A DNA stretch of 17,037 nucleotides from Chthoniobacter sp. (GCA_025351065.1 JANXWQ010000170.1:1-17037); one strand, 5' to 3'; positions 1 to 7,982 are shown, counted from the stretch's first letter. The notes: generated from the sequence alone by a model not told the origin. Translations and numbers: made by a program.

Positions 1-67
1 GCCACGCGCAGACCGCCAGCCGCGGCTTCCCCTCCCCGTGCCCGCATGAGAAAGTCCGCGCGCTGAC

Positions 68-430
68 ATGACCGCCAAACGCTTCCGCATCGCCTTCTCC
101 TTCGCGGGGGAAAAGCGCGCGTTTGCCGCGAAGGTCGCGGCCCTTCTGGCGAAGCGCTTCGGCAAGGATGCAATCCTCTACGACAAATTTTTCGAGGCGC
201 CTGTGCCCATGCCGACCTCGGCCTCGATCTCCCGGAGCTTTACCACGATGACTCCGATCTCGTCGTCGCCGTGCTCTGCAGGGACTACGAGAAAAAGGAA
301 TGGTGCGGCTTGGAGTGGCGCGCCATTCACGCGCTCATCAAGGAACGCAAGAGCAGCGACGTAATGCTCTGCCGTTTCGATCAGGCAAAAGTGAACGGCT
401 TGTTCTCGACCGCGGGCTTAGAAATTTTTA
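68..430 (+). pseudogene. TIR-domain protein, frameshifted N-terminal remnant
   Basis: The reading frame from the ATG at 68 begins with FRIAFSFAGEKRAF and continues through a KDAILYDKF segment, which matches the first half of a bacterial TIR_2-type domain (family knowledge from memory). After about position 195-205 this frame becomes nonsense. The homology continues in frame +1 as DLGLDLPELYHDDSDLVVAV, then CRDYEKKEWCGLEW, where the Glu after CGL is the probable NAD-hydrolase glutamate, and ends near FSTAGL at about 420. A 1-nt indel therefore splits the domain. TIR domains of this kind cleave NAD+ in antiphage or toxin roles, but this copy cannot make a full domain without frameshifting. The second frame runs on without a stop into Fic-like sequence. 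The ATG at 68 is supported by the motif at residues 5-18; there is no Shine-Dalgarno site. A sequencing indel is the main alternative to true decay. Confidence 0.7.
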
Positions 431-1162
431 CCAAGCTCGGATCGCCAAGCCTCGCCACCGCTCGATCCACACTTTCAGATTGCCGCCTCGCCTTTGCACT
501 CGAACGTCTAAACCACGCTTGAGGGTAATACGCTTACGCTAACGGAAACCCGCAAGGCTCTCGCCAATCCGTCAGCCATTTTCCGCGGCAAACCGGCAGC
601 GCACACGGCGGCAACGCGGGCGCAGGGCGCGGCGGAATTCATCCGGGACGACTTGGACTGGCGCGCGGCGGACCTTTTCCGCCTGCACACCGTGCTCATG
701 CAAGGCTCCACGGTGGACAGCTTGAAACCCATCGGCGCATGGAAAATCGAGGACAACGGCACGCCCATCAAGGTGCGTGGACTGCCGCCGTGGAATGACG
801 CCTACGCCGCGGCGCACGATGTCCCCGCGCTCATGGACGAATGGCTCGCCGAGCTAAACCGCCGCCGCAACGGTGGGGACGATCCCATCGAGTCGCAGGT
901 CTGGCGGCACGCCTGCTTCACCCGCATCCACCCCTTTGCCGATGGCAATGGCCGCATGGCCCGGATGCTCGCCAACCTCCCGCTCCTCGCCGCCGGCGTC
1001 GCCCCCGTGGACATCCCCGCCACCGCCCGCGACCGCTACCTCGCCGCGCTGGCCCGCTGGCAAATGGAATGCGGCCCGCTGCGTCCCGGCCACCTGCTTT
1101 TCGCCAAGCCAAAACTGCTCGCCGATTTCCGCAAACTCTGCGCCGCCAGCCGCGACCGCTGA
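430..1162 (+). pseudogene. Fic-domain protein (AMPylase type), frameshifted near its N-terminus
   Basis: Frame 2 from 512 to the TGA at 1160 reads LEGNTLTLTETRKAL, the conserved N-terminal part of Fic proteins, then a core ending in HPFADGNGRMAR. That is the full catalytic Fic motif HPFx(D/E)GNGRxxR, with its His and both Arg present (about 912-965). Fic enzymes transfer AMP from ATP to target proteins. The residues expected just before LEGN, LERLNHA, lie in frame 1 and end at a TGA at 520, so a 1-nt indel falls at about 511-520. The stretch 430-490 resembles neither domain clearly. The only possible start in the intact frame is the TTG at 653, which would give 169 residues containing the Fic motif but lacking the LEGN helix. 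The remnant joins the preceding TIR reading frame without a stop, so it may be the tail of a TIR-Fic fusion or a deletion product. Confidence 0.7.
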
Positions 1163-1257
1163 CCAAAGTGGATGCGCATGGCACCGCGCCTGACACGCTG
1201 TGAGCCGCACCGTGTTCTTCGCCGTCGCGGTGAGCGCAGTGCCGCCCGCCAGACGAA

Positions 1258-1857
1258 TCACACGCCCAGCGCGGCGAGTTCTTTCTCCAGCGCCGCGTGC
1301 CGCTCGTGGTGGTAGTGGTGCGCGCGGAAACCGAGCGCGCGTGCGGTCTCGATGTTTGGCAGGAGGTCATCGATGAAAAAGGTTCGCGCCGGATCGAGTC
1401 CGTGCTCGCGGATGGCGTGATGGTAGATTTCCGCGCCCGGCTTCGACGTCCGCGCGGCGTAGCTATAGGTGCCGGCGGTGAAGCGCGCGAAGACCGGGTA
1501 GCGGCGGAAGACGTAGTCGCGGTGGATGTCGCTAGTGTTGCTCAGCAGGTAGAGCGGCCAGCGCCCGTGCAGCCGCTCGACGAGCGCGAGCATCGGCGCG
1601 TTGGGCTCGAAGATGTCCTCCCACGCGGCGATGAAAGCCGCGTCGGTGCCGCGGTAGCGCAGCACGGCGCGGGTGGCGCGCAGGAATTCCGCGCGGTCGA
1701 TGCGCCCGTCCTCGTAGGCCTCCTTCACCGACTCGATGCGGCGCAGCACGACCGCGGGATCATGCACCTCGCTTTCGTCGGCCAGCTTTTGCAAAGCGAG
1801 CGCGAAGTCAAAACGCAGGAGCACATTGCCGATGTCAAAAAGGAAGGCGTCAATCAT
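1258..1857 (-). CDS. HAD-superfamily hydrolase, YihX-like
   Basis: This encodes a cytoplasmic HAD-IA-type phosphatase of 199 residues, about the usual length. Motif I is FLFDIGNVLL with the nucleophile Asp8. The second Asp of the common DxD is Gly, as in the YihX (FDLGNV) branch of the family. Motif II is LLSNTSD, the motif III lysine lies in SKPGAEIY, and motif IV is FFIDDLLPNI. The small helical cap after motif I fits the same group. YihX-type enzymes dephosphorylate sugar phosphates, but the substrate here cannot be read from sequence. I chose the ATG at 1857 over a GTG at 1872 because MIDAFLFD places motif I at the usual distance from the N-terminus. There is no Shine-Dalgarno site. The gene is divergent from the coiled-coil gene at 1950 and faces the Fic remnant tail to tail, with 95 bp between. 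Confidence 0.85.
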   Translation of the reverse strand: MIDAFLFDIGNVLLRFDFALALQKLADESEVHDPAVVLRRIESVKEAYEDGRIDRAEFLRATRAVLRYRGTDAAFIAAWEDIFEPNAPMLALVERLHGRWPLYLLSNTSDIHRDYVFRRYPVFARFTAGTYSYAARTSKPGAEIYHHAIREHGLDPARTFFIDDLLPNIETARALGFRAHHYHHERHAALEKELAALGV

Positions 1858-1912
1858 GGAAAGGGCGCGCACTTTGCCCTAGCTCCGCCGCCCGCGCACG
1901 CCAAAGAAGCCG

Positions 1913-1941
1913 TTGCCAAATGCCACGGTCGCAGGCATAAA
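1913..1941 (+). promoter_or_regulatory. Candidate sigma70-like promoter, possibly leaderless
   Basis: TTGCCA (1913-1918) and CATAAA (1936-1941) are separated by 17 bp and match the -35 and -10 consensus at 5/6 and 4/6 positions. The -10 ends 8 nt before the ATG at 1950, so transcription would begin within about 2 nt of the start codon. This is a pattern-based call only. Confidence 0.4.
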
Positions 1942-1949
1942 AATATCCC

Positions 1950-2414
1950 ATGAAACTCATTATGCTCGTCATCATCATCGGCCTGGCTGTGACCAGTTTT
2001 TACGAACACGGCAAAGCCACGGAGGCCATTGAGAAAGCGGCCACGCAGGCGCAGGCCGCGGAGAACGCCGCACGGGTCATGCAGGACGCGCACGCCGACA
2101 CGAGTTCCGTGCAGAAGCAGCTCGAGGACACCACTCGCCAGCTCGCCGAAGCCAAGGAGACTGCCCGCAAGGTCGGCGAGGAAAAGGCCATCGCCGACCG
2201 GCACATCGAAGAGCGCACCACGGAAATGGCGAAGCAGACCGCAGAGCTGGAGGAAGTAAAAAAGAAGCTGGCAGAAATGGAACCGCAGCTTTCCACCGCG
2301 CAGACGGAACTCGCCGCCGCCAAGGCGCTGGCGGCCGCAACCAAGGACGAACTGACGAAGCTCCAGGAAAAGACCAAGCTGCCGCCGCTCGGCACCGCGC
2401 CGCTCAGGAGATAG
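1950..2414 (+). CDS. Small membrane-anchored coiled-coil protein
   Basis: I do not recognise a family. The 154-residue product starts with a hydrophobic segment (residues 1-17, KLIMLVIIIGLAV) that could be an uncleaved anchor or a signal sequence. It is followed by roughly 110 residues of almost uninterrupted charged and alanine-rich heptads (about 22-140) and a short Pro-rich end (LPPLGTAPLRR). The expected topology is one membrane helix with a long periplasmic or cytoplasmic coiled coil. The residue mix (A, E, K, Q, T) is typical of a real coiled coil rather than a shadow frame, and the opposite strand has no convincing gene here. CCC precedes the ATG and a candidate promoter lies just upstream. 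It may be co-transcribed with dus 53 bp downstream, but nothing in the sequence ties its function to tRNA modification. Confidence 0.75.
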   Translation: MKLIMLVIIIGLAVTSFYEHGKATEAIEKAATQAQAAENAARVMQDAHADTSSVQKQLEDTTRQLAEAKETARKVGEEKAIADRHIEERTTEMAKQTAELEEVKKKLAEMEPQLSTAQTELAAAKALAAATKDELTKLQEKTKLPPLGTAPLRR

Positions 2415-2467
2415 CCGCACGCCGCGCCGCGCCGGAGTGCGCCGGCGGATGACTTGCCCGGCGGCGT

Positions 2468-3469
2468 GTGGTATCGGGGCGCGTGCTTCCTTGGTTCCAC
2501 GAAAAATTTCCGCTCTACCTCGCGCCGATGGCCGGGGTCACGGACTCCATTTTCCGGCAGCTCGCGAAGGAACACGGGGCGGATGTGATGGTCACGGAAT
2601 TCGTCAGCGCGGAGGGCATCTTTCGCCGCAATGAGCGGACGCTGGAGTACCTGGAGTTTGTCGATGCGGAGCGCCCGCTGGGCGTGCAGCTTTTCGGCGG
2701 CGACCCGGAGCATCTCGGCGAGGCGGCGCGCATGGTCATCGACTGGAAACAGCCGGACTTTATTGATCTGAATTTCGGCTGCCCGGTGAACAAGGTCGTC
2801 TCGAAAAACGGCGGCTCCTCGATCCTGCGCGACTGCCCGCTTTTGGAAAAGATCGCCCGCGCCGTGGTGCGGGCGTGCGCGCCGGTGCCGGTCACGGCGA
2901 AGATTCGCATCGGCTGGAGCGCGGCGACGATTAACGCGCCGGTGACTGCGCGCATTTTGGAAGACGCGGGCATCGCCGCGGTGGCCGTGCATGGACGGAC
3001 GAAGGAGCAGGGTTACAGCGGCGCGGCGGACTGGGAGGTGATCGCGGAGGTGGCGGCGGCGGTGCGGATTCCGGTCATCGGCAATGGCGACCTCGCCAGC
3101 GCGCAAGACGTGGCGAGGCGCATGAATACAGGCGTGCGCGGCGTGATGCTCGGGCGCGCGGCGATGAGTTCGCCGTGGATTTTCGCGGAGATCCGCCACT
3201 TTCTCACCACCGGCGAAGTGCTCCCGCCGCCGCCGCTGGAAGTGCAGTGGGCGCACATCGCGCGGCACTGCGCGCTCCACGTCGCGCGGCGCGGCGACGA
3301 GGTTTCCAGCATGCACTCGCTGCGCTCGCGGCTCATGGCCTACTCACGCGGGATGCCGGATGCGAAAGCGTTGCGCGCAAAGTTCCAGCACGTCTCGACG
3401 CTCGCGGAACTGGACAAAATCGCCGCCGAAAACCTCGCGCAAAATCCCGAACCCGCGCTCGTCGCCTGA
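2468..3469 (+). CDS. dusB: tRNA-dihydrouridine synthase, DusB-like
   Basis: This flavoenzyme reduces uridine to dihydrouridine in tRNA. The 333-residue product has the family signatures in order: LAPMAGVTDSIFRQL (FMN-binding start, residues 18-32), DLNFGCPVNKVV (100-111) with catalytic Cys105, VHGRTKEQGYSG (174-185), IGNGDLAS (204-211) and GVMLGRAAMSSPWIF (225-239, phosphate binding). Length and motif order fit DusB best; the exact Dus subtype is an inference. The start is uncertain. GTG at 2468 gives the longest form, and GTG at 2483 gives MLPWFHEKFPLYLAPM with a weak GGGG just upstream. The 3' end is 3 bp from the Fe-S assembly gene, so the two are probably one transcript. Confidence 0.93.
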   Translation: MVSGRVLPWFHEKFPLYLAPMAGVTDSIFRQLAKEHGADVMVTEFVSAEGIFRRNERTLEYLEFVDAERPLGVQLFGGDPEHLGEAARMVIDWKQPDFIDLNFGCPVNKVVSKNGGSSILRDCPLLEKIARAVVRACAPVPVTAKIRIGWSAATINAPVTARILEDAGIAAVAVHGRTKEQGYSGAADWEVIAEVAAAVRIPVIGNGDLASAQDVARRMNTGVRGVMLGRAAMSSPWIFAEIRHFLTTGEVLPPPPLEVQWAHIARHCALHVARRGDEVSSMHSLRSRLMAYSRGMPDAKALRAKFQHVSTLAELDKIAAENLAQNPEPALVA

Positions 3470-3472
3470 CCC

Positions 3473-3835
3473 ATGACACCCGAAATCAAATACAAAATCG
3501 GCAACGAAAAGCTCTGCAAAATCACTGAGCGCGCCGGCACCAAACTGACCTCGCTTTTGACCCGCCAAGGCCGCCCCGAAGGCGCGCTGCGCGTGGCGGT
3601 GATCGGCGGCGGCTGCTCGGGCTTGCAGTACAAAATGGACCTCGTGAACGGCCCGGCGAACCGCGACATCATGGTCGAAAGCGCCGGTGTGCGCGTGGTG
3701 ATCGATCCGAAGAGCGCGCTGTTCGTCAGTGGGTCGGAGTTGGACTACAGCGACGATTTGCAAAAGGGCGGCTTCAAAGTGACCAACCCAAACGCCGTCG
3801 CCCACTGCTCGTGCGGCGAAAGTTTTTCCGCTTAG
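3473..3835 (+). CDS. Iron-sulfur cluster assembly/insertion protein, IscA/ErpA family
   Basis: This 120-residue A-type carrier protein would accept and pass on Fe-S clusters in the cytoplasm. The three invariant cysteines are visible: Cys48 in GGGCSGLQY, and Cys112 and Cys114 in HCSCGESFSA. The intervening DYSDDLQKGGFKVTNPNA is the usual core. I cannot separate IscA, ErpA and SufA from sequence alone, so no symbol is given. The ATG at 3473 follows the dus stop by 3 bp and is preceded by CCC. Its TAG stop overlaps the stop of the opposing gene at 3832-3835 (TTAG), which leaves no room for a terminator between them. Confidence 0.93.
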   Translation: MTPEIKYKIGNEKLCKITERAGTKLTSLLTRQGRPEGALRVAVIGGGCSGLQYKMDLVNGPANRDIMVESAGVRVVIDPKSALFVSGSELDYSDDLQKGGFKVTNPNAVAHCSCGESFSA

Positions 3836-4203
3836 CGCTGCTCGGATTCCGGACGCATAAACGTCATCGAATCGCCCGCCTTTTTCGACTGATACACCGG
3901 CTTTTCCACCGGCACCTCGTAGATGCGGTTTTCCTCCTCGACGCGGATTTTCAGCAGATATTCACCGTCGATTTCCCGCGTGCGCTCGATCTTCCGCCCG
4001 TTGAAATCGATCATCCGCTCCTTCTGCGGTGTGAATGCTTTCTCGACGATCACTCCGGTCAGCTTGTTGCCCACGACCGGACTCGACATGTGGACGATCC
4101 CGTAGCCGACAAACGCCAGCACCAGCAGCCCGGCGATGACTGCAACGAGCGCCTCGCGCTTCGTCGTACCCGGGATGACCACGCGCGGCGGGCTCGGGTT
4201 CAT
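3832..4203 (-). CDS. Small single-pass membrane protein, unknown function
   Basis: The product has 123 residues: a short basic, Pro-containing N-terminus, one membrane helix (about residues 19-39, ALVAVIAGLLVLAFVGYGIV), then an 80-residue polar domain with alternating beta-like segments (GNKLTGVIVEKAFTPQKERM, YLLKIRVEEENRIYEVPVEK). I do not recognise the family. The start ATG shares the ATGA overlap (4200-4203) with the stop of the upstream permease gene. That both fixes the start and implies translational coupling, so the protein may assist or accompany the permease. Its 3' end overlaps the convergent Fe-S gene by 4 bp. Confidence 0.8.
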   Translation of the reverse strand: MNPSPPRVVIPGTTKREALVAVIAGLLVLAFVGYGIVHMSSPVVGNKLTGVIVEKAFTPQKERMIDFNGRKIERTREIDGEYLLKIRVEEENRIYEVPVEKPVYQSKKAGDSMTFMRPESEQR

Positions 4204-5609
4204 TCGCCGAGGGGCGCAGCGGATTCCTGCGCCTTTTGCACGGCGGCGTTCTCCTCGGTGGCCAGGACGGTGTGGGGGAAAAGTTTCGCCTGCCAGACGT
4301 AGCGGCGCAGCAGCACCTTGATCGTCGCGGTCAGCGGCACGGCCACGATCGCGCCGAGCAGCCCGCCAATGAGCAAGCTCCAGACGAAGACCGACGCCAT
4401 GACTGTCATCGGATGCAGACCGACGGATTCGCCCACAATTTTCGGCGTAATGAAAAGCCCATCGACCTGATTCACGATGATGAAGACCACCGTGACGACG
4501 ATCGGGAAAATGTACCACGGATCGCCCGGAACCCATGTGCCCGCGCCGCCCTGCACCGAGGCGATGATGACCGCCGGAATCCAGCAGAGCGCGATGCCGA
4601 GATACGGAACGATCCCCATGAAGCACAGCAGCAGCCCGATCAGGATGCCGAAGTCCAGACCCACGCTGACGAGCAGAATGCCGGTGATCGTTCCGTTGAT
4701 CAGGCTCACCAAAAGCTGCCCGCGAAAGAACGCGATCAGGTAACCGTTGATCTCATTGAAAGCGGCGACGACCTCGTCTTTGAATTCCGACGCGCGCAGC
4801 GGCAGGTAGTCGCCCCACGACTGCGCGATGTTTCGCGACTCGATGAGGAAATAGTACAAGTAGATCGGCACGATGATCATCGAGAGCAGAAAGCCGAAGA
4901 CGCCGAGAAAGCCGCCGATGCTGTTGATGACCACATTCCATGTTTTCTCAATGACTACCGGCAGCGTCTTCCGCAGCCAGTCGCCGTTGAGGAAGTTTTT
5001 CAAATCAAGCGCCGACGTGGTTTTCGAGGCGGTTGCGGTGGAGGGAGAAAGCGGCGCGTCAGACGTGGGCACGGCGCTTGCAGAGTCGGTCGGCGGCGGC
5101 AAAGGAGCGGGAGCATCGGGCAGCGGAGCGGGTGCGGGTGCGGGTGCCGGAGTTTCGGTTTTTTCAGGCACCTGCGGGATCAGTCCGTGGATGCCGTATT
5201 TTTCTTCCAGCGAGTTGGTCCACTCGTTGAACTGGCCGACCTTCACGATGATCGCATCGCGATACGTGGGCACCTTGTGGACAAGCCGCCCGCTTTGCAC
5301 CCAGATGGCCGGGATGATCCACACCATCACGCCCGCGAGCGCGATGGTTACCAGCGCGAAAACCGAAATCACCGCACGCTGCCGCGAGGTGCCCCACGAG
5401 ACGATTTTCGCCACCACCGGCTCCAGCAGGTAGGCCGCCACGCCCGCGATGGCGAAGGGAATCAGGATCGGCTGGAGAAAGCCGATGACCGTCGAGACCA
5501 GCCACACCAGCCCCACGGCGATGCCCCCGATGGCGACCACGGCGAGCGCCGCGAGCGCGCTCCACATGGTCTTCTGCTGCCAGGGCGTGGGGAATTCGTT
5601 CGGGTTCAT
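4200..5609 (-). CDS. AI-2E/PerM-family permease with Pro-rich insert
   Basis: This is an inner-membrane protein of the UPF0118/AI-2E exporter family (PerM, YdiK, TqsA). The 469 residues contain N-terminal helices at about 16-45, 46-65 and 78-105, a soluble region, then helices at about 228-255, 298-350, 368-380 and 402-430. The family core segments PYLGIALCWIPAVIIA and the C-terminal QVDGLFITPKIVGESVGLHP are clear. The transported substrate is unknown, and the family name should not be read as proof of AI-2 export. Residues about 147-199 are a Pro/Ala/Ser/Thr-rich linker (PAPAPAPAPLPDAPAPLPPP) that enlarges the soluble domain and is encoded partly by GGTGCG-type tandem repeats near 5130-5147. 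The start MNPNEFPTPW is the first ATG before the hydrophobic region. There is no Shine-Dalgarno site. Confidence 0.9.
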   Translation of the reverse strand: MNPNEFPTPWQQKTMWSALAALAVVAIGGIAVGLVWLVSTVIGFLQPILIPFAIAGVAAYLLEPVVAKIVSWGTSRQRAVISVFALVTIALAGVMVWIIPAIWVQSGRLVHKVPTYRDAIIVKVGQFNEWTNSLEEKYGIHGLIPQVPEKTETPAPAPAPAPLPDAPAPLPPPTDSASAVPTSDAPLSPSTATASKTTSALDLKNFLNGDWLRKTLPVVIEKTWNVVINSIGGFLGVFGFLLSMIIVPIYLYYFLIESRNIAQSWGDYLPLRASEFKDEVVAAFNEINGYLIAFFRGQLLVSLINGTITGILLVSVGLDFGILIGLLLCFMGIVPYLGIALCWIPAVIIASVQGGAGTWVPGDPWYIFPIVVTVVFIIVNQVDGLFITPKIVGESVGLHPMTVMASVFVWSLLIGGLLGAIVAVPLTATIKVLLRRYVWQAKLFPHTVLATEENAAVQKAQESAAPLGE

Positions 5610-5674
5610 CCGGCGGCTAAGGTGCGGGGCGTTGCGCCAAGGTTCAAGATTGGAAACCCGCGAAACGGCGGCCG

Positions 5675-7900
5675 TTACAGCGCGCTGACAATCGCGTTGA
5701 ACGTCGCGCTCGGCCGCAGCGCGGCGAAAGCGCGGGCGTCATCCGGCCGGTAGTAGCCGCCGAGGTCCACGGGCCGGCCTTGGACGGCGAGGAGTTCGCC
5801 AACGATCTGCGTTTCGCTGGCGGCGAGCTTTTCCGCGATGGGTGTGAAGATCGCCTTCAGCTTCGCGTCCGTGCTTTGTGCGGCGAGCGCCTGAGCCCAG
5901 TAAAGCGCGAGGTAGAAATGGCTGCCGCGGTTGTCGATGGTGCCGAGTTTGCGGCCGGGCGAACGATCCTCGTCGAGGAATTTTCCGGTGGCCGCATCGA
6001 GCGTGTCAGCGAGGACTTTGGCTTTCGGATTTTTGAAAGTTTCGCTCAGGTGTTCGAGCGAAACGGCGAGGGCGAGAAACTCGCCGAGCGAATCCCAGCG
6101 CAGGTAGTTTTCCTCGAGAAACTGCTGCACATGCTTCGGCGCGGAACCGCCCGCGCCAGTTTCAAAAAGGCCGCCGCCGTTCATCAGCGGGACGATGGAC
6201 AGCATCTTGGCGCTGGTGCCGAGTTCGAGGATCGGGAAGAGGTCGGTGAGGTAGTCGCGCAGCACATTTCCCGTTACGGAAATCGTGTCCTGCCCAGCCT
6301 TGAGCCGCGCGAGCGTGAACTCGCACGCGGCGGCGGGCGCGAGGATGCGGAGGTCGAGACCGGCGGTGTCGTGCTCGGCCAGATATGTGCGCACTTTCGC
6401 GGTGATCTGCGCGTCGTGGGCGCGCTTTTCGTCGAGCCAAAAAACGGCGGGCGTGTCGGTGGCGCGCGCGCGGTTGATGGCGAGCTTCACCCAGTCGCGC
6501 ACGGGCGCGTCCTTGGTCTGGCACGCGCGCCAGATGTCGCCGGTTTCGACGGCGTGTTCGAGCAGCACTTTGCCGCTCGCATCGGTCACGCGCACGGTGC
6601 CGTCGCCGGGAATCTCGAAGGTCTTGTTGTGCGAACCGTATTCCTCCGCAGCCTGCGCCATGAGGCCGACGTTCGGCACGCTGCCCATCGTCTTCGGGTC
6701 GAAAGCGCCGTGCTTTTTGCAGAATTCGATCGTCGCTTGGTAAATGCCTGCGTAGCTGCTGTCGGGGATGACGGCGAGGGTGTCTTGGAGCTTGCTGGCG
6801 GCGTCCCACATTTTGCCGGAGGAGCGGATCATCGCTGGCATCGAGGCATCGACGATCACATCGCTCGGGACGTGCAGATTCGTGATGCCTTTGTCCGAAT
6901 TCACCATCGCGAGCGCCGGGCCGCTGGCGTAGGCGGATTTGATGTCGGCTTCGATCTCCGCCTTCTTTTCTGCGGGCAGGCTTTGGATTTTCGCGACGAG
7001 ATCACCGAAGCCGTTTTTCAAATCCACGCCAAGTTCCGCAAACAGCGCGCCGTGTTTGGCGAAGAGGTCTTTGAAAAAAACGCGGACGGCATGGCCGAAG
7101 ATAATCGGATCCGAGACCTTCATCATCGTGGCCTTCAGGTGCAGCGAGAAAAGCACGCCCTGCGCTTTCGCCTGCGCGATTTGTCCGTCGAGAAAGACGA
7201 CGAGCGCGCGCTTGCTCATCAAGGTCGCATCGAGAATTTCGCCGGCCTTGAGCGGCGTCTTTTCCTTGAGCACTTTCGCCGTGCCATCGGCGGCGATGTA
7301 CTCGATCTTCACGTCCGTCGCGGCGGAGACGGTGACGGACTTTTCGTTCGAGAAAAAATCCTGCGCGCCCATCGTGCCGACGCTTGTCTTCGAGTCCGGC
7401 GACCAAGCGCCCATCGGGTGCGGATGCTGGCGCGCGTATTCCTTCACGGCCTTCGGCGCGCGGCGGTCGGAGTTGCCTTCGCGCAGGACGGGGTTCACGG
7501 CGCTGCCTTTGATTTTGTCGTAGCGGGCGCGCGCGCCTTTTTCCGCATCGGTCTTCGGGTCAGCGGGAAAATCGGGGAGCGCGTAACCCTTCGCCTGCAA
7601 CTCGGCGATGGCCTCCTTCAACTGCGGCACCGAGGCGCTGATGTTCGGCAGCTTGATGATGTTGGCCTCCGGTCTCGTCGCGAGCGCGCCGAGTTCCGCG
7701 AGTGCATCGGCCACGCGCTGCTCCGCCGTGAGCGCCTCGGGGAAATGCGCGAGGATGCGCGCGGCGAGCGAGATGTCCCGCGTTTCCACAGCGATGCCGG
7801 CGTGCTTGGTGAAAGCCTGCACGATGGGCAAGAGCGAGTAGGTGGCGAGCGCGGGAGCCTCGTCCGTTTTGGTGTAAATGATGGTGTTGGCTTGGGACAT
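5675..7900 (-). CDS. icd: Isocitrate dehydrogenase, NADP-dependent, monomeric type
   Basis: This enzyme oxidises isocitrate to 2-oxoglutarate with NADP+ in the TCA cycle. The 741-residue length is typical of the monomeric enzyme (IDH type II), which is unrelated in length to the homodimeric form. Matching segments are PNISASVPQLK (85-95), GSAVNPVLREGNSDRR (132-147, substrate-binding Ser/Asn/Arg), LHLKATMMKVSDPI (253-266, with the catalytic Lys), SDKGITNLHVPSDVIVDASM (335-354) and DNRGSHFYLALYWAQ near the C-terminus. No frameshift or missing catalytic residue was seen. The gene is preceded by ACC and no Shine-Dalgarno site. It lies 65 bp upstream of the permease gene and 82 bp downstream of the lipoprotein gene on the same strand. 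Confidence 0.97.
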   Translation of the reverse strand: MSQANTIIYTKTDEAPALATYSLLPIVQAFTKHAGIAVETRDISLAARILAHFPEALTAEQRVADALAELGALATRPEANIIKLPNISASVPQLKEAIAELQAKGYALPDFPADPKTDAEKGARARYDKIKGSAVNPVLREGNSDRRAPKAVKEYARQHPHPMGAWSPDSKTSVGTMGAQDFFSNEKSVTVSAATDVKIEYIAADGTAKVLKEKTPLKAGEILDATLMSKRALVVFLDGQIAQAKAQGVLFSLHLKATMMKVSDPIIFGHAVRVFFKDLFAKHGALFAELGVDLKNGFGDLVAKIQSLPAEKKAEIEADIKSAYASGPALAMVNSDKGITNLHVPSDVIVDASMPAMIRSSGKMWDAASKLQDTLAVIPDSSYAGIYQATIEFCKKHGAFDPKTMGSVPNVGLMAQAAEEYGSHNKTFEIPGDGTVRVTDASGKVLLEHAVETGDIWRACQTKDAPVRDWVKLAINRARATDTPAVFWLDEKRAHDAQITAKVRTYLAEHDTAGLDLRILAPAAACEFTLARLKAGQDTISVTGNVLRDYLTDLFPILELGTSAKMLSIVPLMNGGGLFETGAGGSAPKHVQQFLEENYLRWDSLGEFLALAVSLEHLSETFKNPKAKVLADTLDAATGKFLDEDRSPGRKLGTIDNRGSHFYLALYWAQALAAQSTDAKLKAIFTPIAEKLAASETQIVGELLAVQGRPVDLGGYYRPDDARAFAALRPSATFNAIVSAL

Positions 7901-7982
7901 GGTGGTGACGTTGAAAGAGCGCGCGGCGTGCGGAGCGGCTGCGCTGGCCGTCCGGGATTTGGCCGAAAGTCCGCGCCGCGAT

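Noticed and set aside
1..66. Open frame reaching the window's left edge and ending in TGA at 64-66, just before the TIR ATG
   Set aside because: Only 21 codons are visible and they are Arg/Pro/Ala-rich with no motif; it could be the end of an upstream gene or chance.
1297..1953. 218-codon plus-strand frame opposite the HAD gene
   Set aside because: It is antisense to HAD motifs I-IV and has no recognisable domain.
2430..2447. CGCCGG-AGTGCG-CCGGCG hairpin between the coiled-coil gene and dus
   Set aside because: A 6-bp GC hairpin without a T run is expected by chance at this GC content.
4236..5753. 505-codon plus-strand frame opposite the permease
   Set aside because: It is Asp/His/Arg-rich, antisense to a well-supported permease gene, and has no domain.
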